Part shown: positions 17,212-26,886 of the stretch, one piece after another | Layout of the letters: each line of letters starts with the position of its first letter | How positions within the stretch are numbered: the stretch's first letter is position 1 | Assembly (NCBI GenBank): GCA_021781495.1 | Contig: JAJXWS010000010.1 | Coordinates: forward strand, 1 to 57,329 | Length of the DNA: 57,329 nt | Reading direction: 5' to 3' | Source: Acidobacteriota bacterium | GTDB taxonomy: Bacteria; Acidobacteriota; Terriglobia; Terriglobales; Acidobacteriaceae | Made by a program: the position numbers and the translations under genes | The notes under the pieces: model-generated | What the model was told of the DNA's origin: nothing | What the model saw: the letters and a program-made list of their open reading frames with translations, nothing else | The model's database searches: none

Positions 17212-18024
17212 ATGAAAGGAAATGTGCGTCTATCCCCGGCCGCTCTGTTGGCGGTCATGCTTGCCGCATCGCTTACGGGCCTTTCCCGCCCTGCCGCAGC
17301 TGCGCCCGCCGCGGGCGCCATCTCCGCAGCGGCTCAGCCGCAGCCGGACAGCGAAGCCACGCAGGCCGCCGAAGCCCGGCTCAACAAGTCGCAGTTCAAA
17401 GAGGTCAAGGTCAGCGTCGACAACGGCATCGCCACGCTCACCGGCACCGTCAGCCTGTACGAGTACAAGGCGGATGCGGAAAAGCGCGTGCATCGCGCCA
17501 AAGGCGTGGCTGCCGTACGCAACCTCATCCAGGTTAACGGCACAAATGTGCCCGACCCGGAGCTGCAGGCAAAGCTGGCGGAGAAGCTGACCTATGATCG
17601 CGTCGGCTTCGGCAACGCCTTCAACGCCATCTCCGTGCAGGTGCAGGATGGCGTCGTCACGCTCGGCGGCCACGCCCGCACCTACGTCGATCGCGATTCG
17701 GCGCTGGCCCTGGCCAACACCACGCCCGGCGTCAAAGACGTCGTCAATGACATTGAGGTCGATCCCGTATCGACCATGGACGACCAGATCCGCTTCCAGG
17801 TCGCCCGCGCCATCTACAACTATCCCACGCTCAACAAGTACGCCCTCAATCCGGCGCGCCCCATCCGCATCTCCGTGCAGAACGGCCACGTCGAGCTCTA
17901 CGGCATCGTCGATTCGCAGCCTGACAAGGAGACAGCCTACATCCGCGCCAGTGGCGTCCCCAACGTCTTCAGCGTCACCAACTACCTGCAGGTGGCCGGC
18001 CAGCCCACCGAATCCCCCAAGTAG
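17212..18024 (+). CDS. Secreted BON-domain protein
   Basis: This 270-residue protein has a signal peptide (residues about 8-30, ending AAAAPAAG). Three BON domains are visible at about 48-112, 113-187 and 190-262, each with a pattern such as VSVDNGIATLTGTV, VQVQDGVVTLGGHA or ISVQNGHVELYGIV. BON domains bind phospholipid surfaces and are found in osmotic-stress and outer-membrane maintenance proteins such as OsmY and DolP. Coming directly after the omp85-surA-tamB operon (102-base gap) suggests an envelope role. A GGAG site precedes the ATG. A strong hairpin follows the gene. Confidence 0.88.
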   Translation: MKGNVRLSPAALLAVMLAASLTGLSRPAAAAPAAGAISAAAQPQPDSEATQAAEARLNKSQFKEVKVSVDNGIATLTGTVSLYEYKADAEKRVHRAKGVAAVRNLIQVNGTNVPDPELQAKLAEKLTYDRVGFGNAFNAISVQVQDGVVTLGGHARTYVDRDSALALANTTPGVKDVVNDIEVDPVSTMDDQIRFQVARAIYNYPTLNKYALNPARPIRISVQNGHVELYGIVDSQPDKETAYIRASGVPNVFSVTNYLQVAGQPTESPK

Positions 18025-18040
18025 CGCCAGCCCTAACCGG

Positions 18041-18064
18041 TGCCGCACAGTCCGCTGTGCGGCA
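18041..18064 (+). terminator. Hairpin after BON-domain gene
   Basis: TGCCGCACAG (18041-18050) pairs perfectly with CTGTGCGGCA (18055-18064) around a four-base loop, 17 bases after the BON gene stop. No T-run follows, so it is either a weak intrinsic terminator or an RNA 3'-end stabiliser. Confidence 0.5.
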
Positions 18065-18145
18065 TCGCCGCAAGGCCGCCATCCCCGCGAGCATTCACAA
18101 AATTGTAATCATCCGTCCCAGTGGATTCATTACACTTATCTGACT

Positions 18146-18496
18146 ATGCTCCCAGACGGACCACTCACCATCGAACGCAAGGAAGGCAAGGCACCCTCCA
18201 CGGTGATCTACAGCCTCTCCGGACCGCTCACGCTGCGCAACATGTTCGAGTTCCAGGCCGAGCTCCGCCACGCCGCAGCCGCACCGCTCACCATCTTCGA
18301 CATCACCAGCGTGCCCTACATGGACTCGGCCGGCATGGGCCTCGTCATGAACCACTACGTGCATTGCCAGAGCAAGGGCGGCAAGCTGATCGTGGCCGGA
18401 GCCAACAACCGCGTGCTCGATCTCTTCAAAGTCACCCACGTTGATACCGTGCTGCCCCTCAAGTCCACGCTCGATGAGGCCGAGGCCGGCGCATAG
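18146..18496 (+). CDS. STAS-domain anti-sigma factor antagonist
   Basis: This 116-residue single-domain STAS protein is of the SpoIIAA/RsbV type. Such proteins bind anti-sigma kinases in the cytoplasm and are switched by phosphorylation of a serine or threonine. The likely target is the serine in YMDSAGMG, about residue 57, in the usual place. No kinase or phosphatase partner is encoded in the window; the cNMP-domain histidine kinase at 38.1 kb is not of the RsbW type. The ATG at 18146 is the start nearest the domain; no good ribosome binding site is visible. Confidence 0.85.
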   Translation: MLPDGPLTIERKEGKAPSTVIYSLSGPLTLRNMFEFQAELRHAAAAPLTIFDITSVPYMDSAGMGLVMNHYVHCQSKGGKLIVAGANNRVLDLFKVTHVDTVLPLKSTLDEAEAGA

Positions 18497-18586
18497 CCAG
18501 CAACATCTCCTCCCCCTGTTGCAACCGCCCGCCCCGCGCACTCCACAGCCTGCTCTCAAGTACACTGCTAAAGGGAGCAGTGCACG

Positions 18587-19450
18587 ATGGGCTTGCTGGC
18601 AAAAACCCGCACAACGCTGGAAATGATCAAGTGGGAGCACTCCATCTTTGCTCTCCCTTTCGCACTCACGGCCACTCTGCTGGCCGCGCATGGCCTGCCG
18701 TCCTGGCATACGCTGGCGTGGATTCTTGTCGCCATGGTCACCGCGCGTTCCTGCGCCATGGCCTTCAATCGATGGGCTGACGCGGACCTCGACGCCGCCA
18801 ACCCGCGCACCCGGTCCCGCGCCATCCCCGCCGGCCTTCTCTCCCGCCAGTTCGTCCTCGGCTTCACAGTGCTCACGGCGCTGGTCTTCGTGCTGGCGGC
18901 GGCGCAGCTCAACCGCCTCACGCTCTATCTTTCGCCGTTCGTGCTGCTCGTCCTGCTCGGCTACAGCTACATGAAGCGCGTCACGCGCTGGTCGCACCTG
19001 GTGCTCGGCCTCGCCCTCGGGCTGGCGCCCTCCGCCGCGTGGGTGGCCGTGCGCGGCTCCCTCGATGCCCGCATCCTTGTGCTCACCGCGGCCGTCACGC
19101 TGTGGGTCGGCGGCTTTGACGTTCTTTACGCCTGCCAGGACTTTGAGCATGACCGCTCCGCCGGCCTGCACAGCCTGCCGCAGGCTGTCGGCATCACCGC
19201 AGCATTCTGGACCGCCCGCCTTATGCATGTCGCCATGCTCGCCCTGCTTCTCTGGTTCGGCAGTCTCTTCGCATTCCGGCTGCCCGGCTGGCTGGGCATC
19301 GCCGCGGTGGGCCTGCTGCTCGCTTACGAGCACTCTCTGGTTTCGCCCCGCGACCTGCGCCGGCTCAATGCCGCCTTCTTCACCATGAACGGCGTCATTG
19401 CCATGGTCTTTCTGGGCTTTGTGGCCACCGATCTGTGGCTCAGGAGGTAA
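18587..19450 (+). CDS. UbiA-family prenyltransferase, probable menaquinone MqnP
   Basis: This integral membrane aromatic prenyltransferase has 287 residues and about eight to nine helices. The first Asp-rich motif is NRWADADLD (residues 61-69), followed by NPRTRSRAIPAG. The second is DFEHD (185-189) in YACQDFEHDRSAGLHSLP. This spelling is that of the 'putative 4-hydroxybenzoate polyprenyltransferase' subfamily linked to the futalosine menaquinone pathway (MqnP). Because mqnA occurs in the same window at 46.5 kb, a role in menaquinone rather than ubiquinone is favoured. GGGAG precedes the ATG. The next gene's ribosome binding site overlaps this gene's stop codon. Confidence 0.85.
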   Translation: MGLLAKTRTTLEMIKWEHSIFALPFALTATLLAAHGLPSWHTLAWILVAMVTARSCAMAFNRWADADLDAANPRTRSRAIPAGLLSRQFVLGFTVLTALVFVLAAAQLNRLTLYLSPFVLLVLLGYSYMKRVTRWSHLVLGLALGLAPSAAWVAVRGSLDARILVLTAAVTLWVGGFDVLYACQDFEHDRSAGLHSLPQAVGITAAFWTARLMHVAMLALLLWFGSLFAFRLPGWLGIAAVGLLLAYEHSLVSPRDLRRLNAAFFTMNGVIAMVFLGFVATDLWLRR

Positions 19451-19455
19451 TCAGC

Positions 19456-20382
19456 ATGTCGTCCGGCACTCCCGCAAAGGAATCCGCCATCGAGCAGTGG
19501 TACGGCACGCGCAAGCGCGCCCGGCGGGAGCCCGCTGCCCTCAGTGACGCGGCCGCCAGCGGCCTGCGTGTCGCCATCCAGGGCGAGCCCGGCTCCTTCA
19601 GCCATGAGGCCGCCCTCAAGCTGCTGCCCGATGCCCGCATCGTGCCCCAGTCCCTCTCCGCCGACGTCTTTGCCGCGCTGGCCGAGGGCCACGTCGACGC
19701 CGCCGTCATTCCCATTGAGAACAGCCTCGCCGGCTCCGTCTCAGAGCACTTTGACCTGCTGCTCGCGCACGACGTCAAGGTGCAGCGCGAAACCCGCCTG
19801 CGCATCCGTCACAACCTCATCGCCGTCACCGGCGCCGCCATCAACGACATCGAGCGCGTCTTTTCCCACCCCGTCGCGCTGGCGCAGTGCCGCCGCTACC
19901 TCGCCGCGCATCCCAAAATGGAGGCCTTCGCCTTCTACGACACAGCCGGCAGCGTCAAGCAGCTCATGGAGCTCCAGGACCGCCACGCAGCTGCCATCGC
20001 CAGCCAGGCCGCCGCGCGCTACTACGGCGCCAGCATCCTCCAGGCCGACATCGAAGACAACCCCGAGAACTACACGCGGTTCTTCCTCGTCCGCCGCTCC
20101 AGCGACTTCGTCATTGACCCCGAGGCCAACAAGATCAGCCTCGCCTTCTCCGTCGAAAACCGCCCCGGATCGCTCGTCGACGTGCTCTCGGAGTTCTCCA
20201 CGCTCGGCACCAACCTCACCAAAATCGAGTCCCGCCCCGTGCACGGCAAGCCCTGGGAGTACATCTTCTACGTCGATTGCCAGATTCGCTCCCTCGACGA
20301 CGCCCGGCGCGCCATGCAGGCCCTCCAGCCCCACTGCGCCATGGTCAAGGAACTCGGCTGCTACAAGGAAGCCGGCGAGTAG
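19456..20382 (+). CDS. pheA: Prephenate dehydratase
   Basis: It converts prephenate to phenylpyruvate in phenylalanine synthesis. The 308-residue protein starts with a variable tail of about 36 residues. The PDT catalytic domain follows (RVAIQGEPGSFSHEAA, then PIENSLAGSV and the NYTRFF motif with the catalytic threonine), then a C-terminal ACT domain (ENRPGSLVDVLSEF, and the ESRP phenylalanine-binding motif). No chorismate mutase domain is attached. The start at 19456 is fixed by AGGAGGT, which overlaps the upstream prenyltransferase stop. Feedback inhibition by phenylalanine through the ACT domain is expected from the family. Confidence 0.95.
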   Translation: MSSGTPAKESAIEQWYGTRKRARREPAALSDAAASGLRVAIQGEPGSFSHEAALKLLPDARIVPQSLSADVFAALAEGHVDAAVIPIENSLAGSVSEHFDLLLAHDVKVQRETRLRIRHNLIAVTGAAINDIERVFSHPVALAQCRRYLAAHPKMEAFAFYDTAGSVKQLMELQDRHAAAIASQAAARYYGASILQADIEDNPENYTRFFLVRRSSDFVIDPEANKISLAFSVENRPGSLVDVLSEFSTLGTNLTKIESRPVHGKPWEYIFYVDCQIRSLDDARRAMQALQPHCAMVKELGCYKEAGE

Positions 20383-20411
20383 CGCCCGCCGGACCTGCGC
20401 CCCAGGCAAAG

Positions 20412-20460
20412 CCAAAACAAAAGAGGGATGAGCCCATCGGCCCATCCCTCCTGCTTTCTA
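20412..20460. terminator. Bidirectional intrinsic terminator
   Basis: GAGGGATG (20423-20430) pairs with CATCCCTC (20443-20450), and an inner GCC/GGC pair closes a four-base loop. An A-rich stretch lies on the left (a T-run for the minus strand) and CTGCTTTCTA lies on the right. It sits between the convergent pheA and beta-barrel genes and can serve both. Confidence 0.75.
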
Positions 20461-20476
20461 CGGTCTTGATGCGCGT

Positions 20477-21082
20477 TTAGAAGTGGTACGCCACGCCCAC
20501 CGACGGCACGTTGATGTTGTACCAGCGGTTGGTGCTCAGCAGCGAGTAGCCAAAGTTCGGGACCTTCGTCACAAAGCCGCGATACTCCGCGCGAATGTCA
20601 AAGCTCGGGCTGATCTCGTACGCAATGCCGCCGCCGTACAAGCCGCCCACTGAGGTCTGCTGCTTCACGTCCAGCGACGTGGTGCCCGAGTCGCGGACGG
20701 GCAGGAAAATCATTACGCCCGGCCCGGCCTCAACAAACGGATTGAACTTGCGATACACAAAGCTGCGCACATACGCGGCCGAAATCTCCTGCGTACGCGT
20801 CAGCACGTTGTAGTTGTTCGTGTTGCTCACAACATAACGGATCGTGTTCGTGTACGTTAGGCCGTAGTTCGCCTCAAGCGCGCTCGACGGCGTAATCATA
20901 TAGCGATAGCTGAGCATGGCGCCAAACGCGCGGTTCGAGTGCACCTGAACATCGGTAGAGGAGGCCATGAATGGCTCCAGAAACACGGTTCCGCTGAGGC
21001 TGATGTCCTGCCGGCTCTCCTGAGCCCGACCCGCTGCCGCGCACACAGCCAGCAGGAAAACAATAAAGGCGATCTTCTTCAT
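20477..21082 (-). CDS. Outer membrane beta-barrel protein (OmpX/OmpA-barrel-like)
   Basis: This 201-residue protein has a signal peptide (MKKIAFIVFLLAVCAAAGRAQ). Alternating hydrophobic strands suggest an eight-stranded barrel: FGAMLSYRYMI, ALEANYGLTYTNT, SAAYVRSFVYRKFNPFVEAG and GLYGGGIAYEI. The chain ends in PSVGVAYHF with the terminal phenylalanine typical of outer membrane proteins. The function is unknown. The start at 21082 is chosen because it opens the signal peptide and has AGGA seven bases upstream. It is convergent with pheA and shares a terminator with it. Confidence 0.85.
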   Translation of the reverse strand: MKKIAFIVFLLAVCAAAGRAQESRQDISLSGTVFLEPFMASSTDVQVHSNRAFGAMLSYRYMITPSSALEANYGLTYTNTIRYVVSNTNNYNVLTRTQEISAAYVRSFVYRKFNPFVEAGPGVMIFLPVRDSGTTSLDVKQQTSVGGLYGGGIAYEISPSFDIRAEYRGFVTKVPNFGYSLLSTNRWYNINVPSVGVAYHF

Positions 21083-21314
21083 TCGGTCCTGAACCTCACG
21101 ACTGCCCAACCGTCCGGCCGGCAACCAACTTGTCGATTCCGGTGCGCCGGTTCGTTCCGGGCCCCGCTCTCAGCATTGTAAATGGCCGGAACGGTTCGTG
21201 GCGGAAAGGCATACTCCGGAGCAACCTACGCCTTAGACGCACCCGCTCGCAAATGGGCGCGAAGACAGGAATTCCTCCACTCCGCACGCCTGCCCGCCAC
21301 CGTGGAAATCCGCC

Positions 21315-22238
21315 TCAGCCGGCCCGTTCCACGTGGTAGTAGAATGGCGGCCCGTTCTCCTGCGCCATCGTCCGCACCACGCGCAGAAACTCCCGCGCCG
21401 CGTAGGAGAGCGTGGCCTGCCTGCGGTGCACCAGCCGCAGCACGCGCTTGAACTCCAGCTCGTCCACCTTCACCCGCACCAGGTCGCCGGTCTCCTGTTC
21501 GCGGGCCACCGTCAGGTGCGGCACCAGCGCCACTCCGTTGCCCATGGCCACAAACCGCTTGATGGCCTCAATCGTCGGCAGATCTATCCCCATGTTCAGC
21601 GGCGTGCGATAGCGCTGGAACGCCTCAATCACCTTGCGCCGCAGCGGCGAGGTCACATTGTGCGCAATAAAATTCTCCCGGCCCAGGTCCTCAATGGACA
21701 CCTTCCCCGCCCCCGCCAGCGGATGGTTCGGGCTCACAATCAGCTCCAGGCTGTCGCCATACACCGCAATCGTGCGAAACTGCGCCGGGTCCGGCCGGAA
21801 CGACACCACCCCGATCTCAAACGTCCTCAGGTTCAGCTCCTCCGGAATCCGGCTGGCCAGCATGCGGTGCACATTCACATGCACCTGCGGAAACTCCCGC
21901 CGGTAGGCATCCATCACCGGCAGCAGATACATGCATGTGTACTCGTTCGCGGCCAGTTGCAAGTTGCCCCGCTCCAGACTCTTCAGCTCGCCCAGCGCGC
22001 TGGCCGCCTCCCGCCGCAGCGCCAGCATGCGCAGCGCGTAATCCCGCAGCAGCACCCCCGCCGCCGTCAGCGCCCCGTCCCGCGATGCGCGATCAAACAG
22101 CGTCTCGCCCACCGCCGCCTCCAGTTTGCGAATCACCTGGCTGATGGCCGGCTGCGTCCGGTGCAGCCGCTGCGCCGCCCGCGAGAAGCTCCGCTCCTCG
22201 GCAACCGCCAGAAAAGTCTCCAGTTGGCTCAGCTCCAT
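21315..22238 (-). CDS. LysR-family transcriptional regulator
   Basis: This 307-residue LTTR has an N-terminal winged helix-turn-helix (residues 1-60; FSRAAQRLHRTQPAISQVIRKLE) and a periplasmic-binding-protein-like effector domain (about 90-295). It is transcribed away from leuA, with only 143 bases between the start codons, the classical layout for an LTTR controlling its divergent neighbour. It may therefore regulate the leu-ilv operon in response to a pathway metabolite; this is inference from position. GGGAGG lies six bases before the ATG. The effector domain looks CysB/CbbR-like rather than clearly LeuO- or IlvY-like. Confidence 0.9.
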   Translation of the reverse strand: MELSQLETFLAVAEERSFSRAAQRLHRTQPAISQVIRKLEAAVGETLFDRASRDGALTAAGVLLRDYALRMLALRREAASALGELKSLERGNLQLAANEYTCMYLLPVMDAYRREFPQVHVNVHRMLASRIPEELNLRTFEIGVVSFRPDPAQFRTIAVYGDSLELIVSPNHPLAGAGKVSIEDLGRENFIAHNVTSPLRRKVIEAFQRYRTPLNMGIDLPTIEAIKRFVAMGNGVALVPHLTVAREQETGDLVRVKVDELEFKRVLRLVHRRQATLSYAAREFLRVVRTMAQENGPPFYYHVERAG

Positions 22239-22381
22239 CCGTTCCCTCCCGCGCTATTTCCCTGCGCGTTTCTCCATAAGCAATTGTAATCGAGTTCCAA
22301 AAAAGAATAACTTTGCCTTATACAAGCCGTATGGGCGAGAATAGATGTGTTCGCAAAGGTTTCCCCCTGGCAGGCGTTCCT
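22239..22381. promoter_or_regulatory. lysR-leuA divergent control region
   Basis: This AT-richer gap of 143 bases lies between the divergent lysR and leuA starts. An inverted pair ATAAG (22276-22280) and CTTAT (22317-22321), extended as ATAAGCAA and TTGCCTTAT, spans about 46 bases. This is compatible with the two half-sites of an LTTR target. A short palindromic core CTTATACAAG (22317-22326) overlaps the right half. TTGTAA at 22284-22289 could be a -35 hexamer for leuA, but no good -10 follows. No leader peptide with runs of leucine codons was found, so attenuation is not supported. Confidence 0.4.
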
Positions 22382-23578
<1,197 letters not shown>

Positions 23579-23621
23579 ACCACCCAGCACCACGGATCCC
23601 AATCAACCCAAGAGAGCAGGA

Positions 23622-24713
23622 ATGAAGCTGAAAATTCTAGTCGTAGCGGGCGATGGCATTGGCCCGGAGGTAACCGGCGAAGCGGTTGCCGTGTTGCGTG
23701 AAGTCGCCGAACTTGGCGGCCACGAGTTTACTTTTTCTGAGCGCCGCATCGGCGGTGTCGCCATCGTGCAGGACGGCACCCCGCTGCCCGCCGACACGCT
23801 GAATGAAGCGCTCGCCAGTGACGCCGTTCTGCTCGGCGCCGTGGGCGGCAACGAGTTCAACTCCCTGCCCCCGGACAAGCGCCCCGAGGCCGGTCTGCTG
23901 CAGATTCGCGCCGCTCTCGGCGGCTTCGCCAACCTGCGCCCCGCCTTCGCCTTCAAGGAGCTCACCGTCAACAGCCCGCTGAAGCCGGAGATTACCGACG
24001 GCGCCGACATCATGTTCGTTCGCGAGCTCCTCGGCGGCCTCTACTTCGGCAAGCCGCGCGAGTGGAACCGCGCCACCGGCGAAGCCTGGAACACTATGCG
24101 CTACACCCGCGACGAAGTCGCGCGCGTAGCCCGCGTCGCCTTCCAGCTTGCGCAGGGCCGCCGCAAGAAGGTCACCAGCGTCGACAAGGCCAACGTGCTT
24201 GAGGTTTCGCAGCTCTGGCGCGCCACCGTCACTGAGGTCGCGTCCGAGTTCCCTGACGTCACCCTGGAGCACCAGTACGTGGACGCCATGTCCATGCACC
24301 TGATGAACCAGCCGCGCAACTACGACGTCGTGGTGACCGAGAATCTCTTCGGCGACATCCTCTCCGACGAGGCCGCCGTCATCACCGGCTCGCTCGGCAT
24401 GCTGCCCTCGGCCACCGTCGGCGGCAAGGTCGATCTCTACGAGCCCGTCCACGGATCCGCGCCGGATATCGCCGGCAAGGGCCTCGCCAACCCGCTCGGC
24501 GCCATCCTCACCGGCGCCATGATTCTGCGCCTGACCGCGAAGCTCGAAGCCGAGTCGGAAGCCATTCGCACCGCCGTGCGCAAGGTGCTGGAGCAGGGCT
24601 ATCGCACGCCCGACCTTGCCCGCGGCAACGCGCAGGGCTTCCAGGTGCTCTCCACCCGGGAGATGGGAGCCAAGGTTCGCGAGACCGTCAAATCGCTGCT
24701 CGTCAACGCATAA
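23622..24713 (+). CDS. leuB: 3-isopropylmalate dehydrogenase
   Basis: It oxidises and decarboxylates 3-isopropylmalate to 2-oxoisocaproate with NAD+. The 363-residue length is typical. Motifs seen are [11 protein letters not shown] at residues 8-18, [14 protein letters not shown] with substrate-binding residues, [13 protein letters not shown], the metal-binding [12 protein letters not shown], and [14 protein letters not shown] near the coenzyme site. The start has AGAGAGCAGG just upstream. It is the second gene of the leu-ilv operon, 43 bases after leuA and 28 bases before leuC. Confidence 0.97.
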   Translation: MKLKILVVAGDGIGPEVTGEAVAVLREVAELGGHEFTFSERRIGGVAIVQDGTPLPADTLNEALASDAVLLGAVGGNEFNSLPPDKRPEAGLLQIRAALGGFANLRPAFAFKELTVNSPLKPEITDGADIMFVRELLGGLYFGKPREWNRATGEAWNTMRYTRDEVARVARVAFQLAQGRRKKVTSVDKANVLEVSQLWRATVTEVASEFPDVTLEHQYVDAMSMHLMNQPRNYDVVVTENLFGDILSDEAAVITGSLGMLPSATVGGKVDLYEPVHGSAPDIAGKGLANPLGAILTGAMILRLTAKLEAESEAIRTAVRKVLEQGYRTPDLARGNAQGFQVLSTREMGAKVRETVKSLLVNA

Positions 24714-24741
24714 GACAGCCAAACACCACATAGGGAGTTTC

Positions 24742-26175
24742 ATGAGTTCCGAACCAAAAACGCTATTTGAAAAGGTATGGGAGCAGCACGTCGTCGTAGA
24801 GCCCAAGGGCGAGCCCACGCTGCTCTACATTGACCTGCAGTTGCTGCACGAGGTCACCTCCCCGCAGGCGTTCGAGGGGCTTCGTCTGGCCGGCCGCAAG
24901 GTGCGCCGTCCTGACCGCTCCGTGGCTACCGTGGACCACAACGTGCCCACCACAAAAGAGGGCCGACTCAACATCGTCGATCAGATCTCGGCCACGCAGA
25001 TCGCCACGCTGCGCAAGAACTGCGCCGACTTCGGCGTCGAGCTCTACGACGTGAACAGCCGCGACCAGGGGATCGTGCACGTCATCGGCCCGGAGCTGGG
25101 CCTCACCAAGCCCGGTATGACCATCGTCTGCGGCGACTCGCACACCAGCACCCACGGCGCCTTCGGCGCGCTTGCCTTCGGCATCGGCACCAGCGAAGTG
25201 GAGCACGTGCTGGCCACGCAGACCCTGCCCCAGTCCAAGCCGCAGACCTTCCGCATCTCCGTGGAGGGCGAGCTGCCCACCGGCGTCACCGCCAAGGACA
25301 TCATCCTCGCCATCATCGGCAAAATCGGCACCGACGGCGCCACCGGCTGCGTCATTGAGTACGCCGGCTCGGCCATCCGCTCGCTGTCGATGGAAGGCCG
25401 CATGACCATCTGCAACATGAGCATCGAGGCGGGCGCCCGCGCCGGCATGATCGCTCCCGACCAGACCACCTTCGCCTACCTGGAAGGCCGCAGATTTAGT
25501 CCAAAAGGTGAAGCCTGGCAGGCCGCCGTCGCCGAGTGGAGCAAGCTCCCCAGCGACCCCGGCGCCAAATTCGATCGCGAACTCGTCATCGACGCCGCCA
25601 CGCTCGTGCCCTACATCAGCTGGGGAACCAGCCCCGGCATGGTGGCTCCCGTTACCGCCGTTGTGCCTGATCCCGCGGCGGCCGCCAACGAGCTCGACCG
25701 CAAGTCCTTTGAGCGCGCCCTCGAGTACATGGACCTCAAGGCCGGAACCAAACTCGAAGATGTCTCCATCGACCGCGTCTTCATCGGCTCCTGCACCAAC
25801 GGCCGCATTGAGGACCTGCGCGCCGCGGCCCGCATCGCCGCCGGACACAAGGTCTCCACGCACGTGCACGCCATGGTCGTGCCCGGCTCCCACCGGGTCA
25901 AGGAACAGGCTGAGGCCGAAGGCCTCGACCGCGTCTTCCTCGACGCAGGCTTCGAATGGCGCGAGCCCGGCTGCTCCATGTGCCTGGGCATGAATCCTGA
26001 CATTCTTTCGCCCGGCGAGCGCTGCGCTTCCACCAGCAACCGCAACTTTGAAGGCCGCCAGGGACGCGGCGGGCGCACCCACCTGGTCAGTCCTGAGATG
26101 GCCGCCGCAGCCGCCATTGCCGGACACTTCGTCGATATCCGCAAATGGCCCGTTCGCGAGGAGGTAAAAGCCTGA
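24742..26175 (+). CDS. leuC: 3-isopropylmalate dehydratase large subunit
   Basis: It is the aconitase-family subunit carrying the 4Fe-4S cluster that isomerises 2- to 3-isopropylmalate with LeuD. It has 477 residues. The cluster cysteines lie in IGSCTNGR and in [35 protein letters not shown] is a family hallmark, shown here only to locate the domain in the first third. GGGAG lies upstream of the ATG. Its TGA overlaps the leuD ATG by one base, so the two subunits are translated together. Confidence 0.97.
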   Translation: MSSEPKTLFEKVWEQHVVVEPKGEPTLLYIDLQLLHEVTSPQAFEGLRLAGRKVRRPDRSVATVDHNVPTTKEGRLNIVDQISATQIATLRKNCADFGVELYDVNSRDQGIVHVIGPELGLTKPGMTIVCGDSHTSTHGAFGALAFGIGTSEVEHVLATQTLPQSKPQTFRISVEGELPTGVTAKDIILAIIGKIGTDGATGCVIEYAGSAIRSLSMEGRMTICNMSIEAGARAGMIAPDQTTFAYLEGRRFSPKGEAWQAAVAEWSKLPSDPGAKFDRELVIDAATLVPYISWGTSPGMVAPVTAVVPDPAAAANELDRKSFERALEYMDLKAGTKLEDVSIDRVFIGSCTNGRIEDLRAAARIAAGHKVSTHVHAMVVPGSHRVKEQAEAEGLDRVFLDAGFEWREPGCSMCLGMNPDILSPGERCASTSNRNFEGRQGRGGRTHLVSPEMAAAAAIAGHFVDIRKWPVREEVKA

Positions 26176-26786
26176 TGCAGCCATTCCGCACACTCACCGC
26201 GCTGGCCGTGCCGCTCGACCGCACCAACGTCGACACCGACCAGATCATCCCCAAGCAGTTCCTCAAGCGCATTGAGCGCACCGGCTACGGCGACTTCCTC
26301 TTCTTCGACTGGCGGCGTACCGCCTCCGGCGACCAGGATGCCACCTTCGCCCTCAACCAGCCTCGCTACCAGGGCGCGCAGATCCTCATCGCCGGCAAGA
26401 ACTTCGGCTGCGGCTCCAGCCGCGAGCATGCCGCGTGGGCTCTCAGCGACTTCGGATTCCGCGTCGCCATCGCGCCCACATTCGCTGACATCTTCTTCTC
26501 CAACGCGGGCAAGAACGGCATCGTCCTCGCCCGCCTCAGTGAGGAGCAGGTGGCCGAACTGCTCAAGAAGGCGGAAACCATCCCCGGCTATCAGCTCACC
26601 GTCTCGCTGGAAGAGCAGACCGTGACCGACAGCCAGGGCTTCAAGGCCTCGTTTGACATCGATCCCTTCCGCAAGTTCTGCCTGCTTGAAGGGCTTGATG
26701 ACATCGGCCTCACCCTGCGCCACGCCGACGCGCTCGACGCCTACGAGAAACAGCACGACCACGCCGGCTGGCTGAAAGCGAAATAA
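26175..26786 (+). CDS. leuD: 3-isopropylmalate dehydratase small subunit
   Basis: This 203-residue swivelling subunit of isopropylmalate isomerase has NVDTDQIIPKQFL near residue 20 and the substrate-specifying loop GKNFGCGSSREHA. GAGGT inside the end of leuC, nine bases before the ATG, is its ribosome binding site. It completes the leuABCD set. A long hairpin follows before ilvD. Confidence 0.96.
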   Translation: MQPFRTLTALAVPLDRTNVDTDQIIPKQFLKRIERTGYGDFLFFDWRRTASGDQDATFALNQPRYQGAQILIAGKNFGCGSSREHAAWALSDFGFRVAIAPTFADIFFSNAGKNGIVLARLSEEQVAELLKKAETIPGYQLTVSLEEQTVTDSQGFKASFDIDPFRKFCLLEGLDDIGLTLRHADALDAYEKQHDHAGWLKAK

Positions 26787-26797
26787 CAGCGGAGCTT

Positions 26798-26854
26798 GCG
26801 GTGTTAGCGCGGTTCGCTGAAGCACCCAGTGCCTCAGCCCTTCGCCAACACCGC
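26798..26854 (+). repeat. Long compound hairpin between leuD and ilvD
   Basis: The outer arms at 26798-26809 and 26843-26854 pair at 11 of 12 positions. The inner arms 26816-26820 plus 26822-26825 pair with 26829-26832 plus 26834-26838, opposing an A and a C across one internal mismatch, around a three-base loop. The whole 57-base element fills most of the 100-base leuD-ilvD gap. No T-run follows. It could stabilise or partition the operon mRNA, or be a REP-like repetitive unit. Confidence 0.6.
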
Positions 26855-26886
26855 CGGCACAGCAAACAATGCGACCAAGGAAAGAA

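Noticed and set aside
22239..22381. Leucine or branched-chain attenuator leader upstream of leuA
   Set aside because: No short open frame with runs of Leu, Ile or Val codons and no terminator hairpin before leuA.
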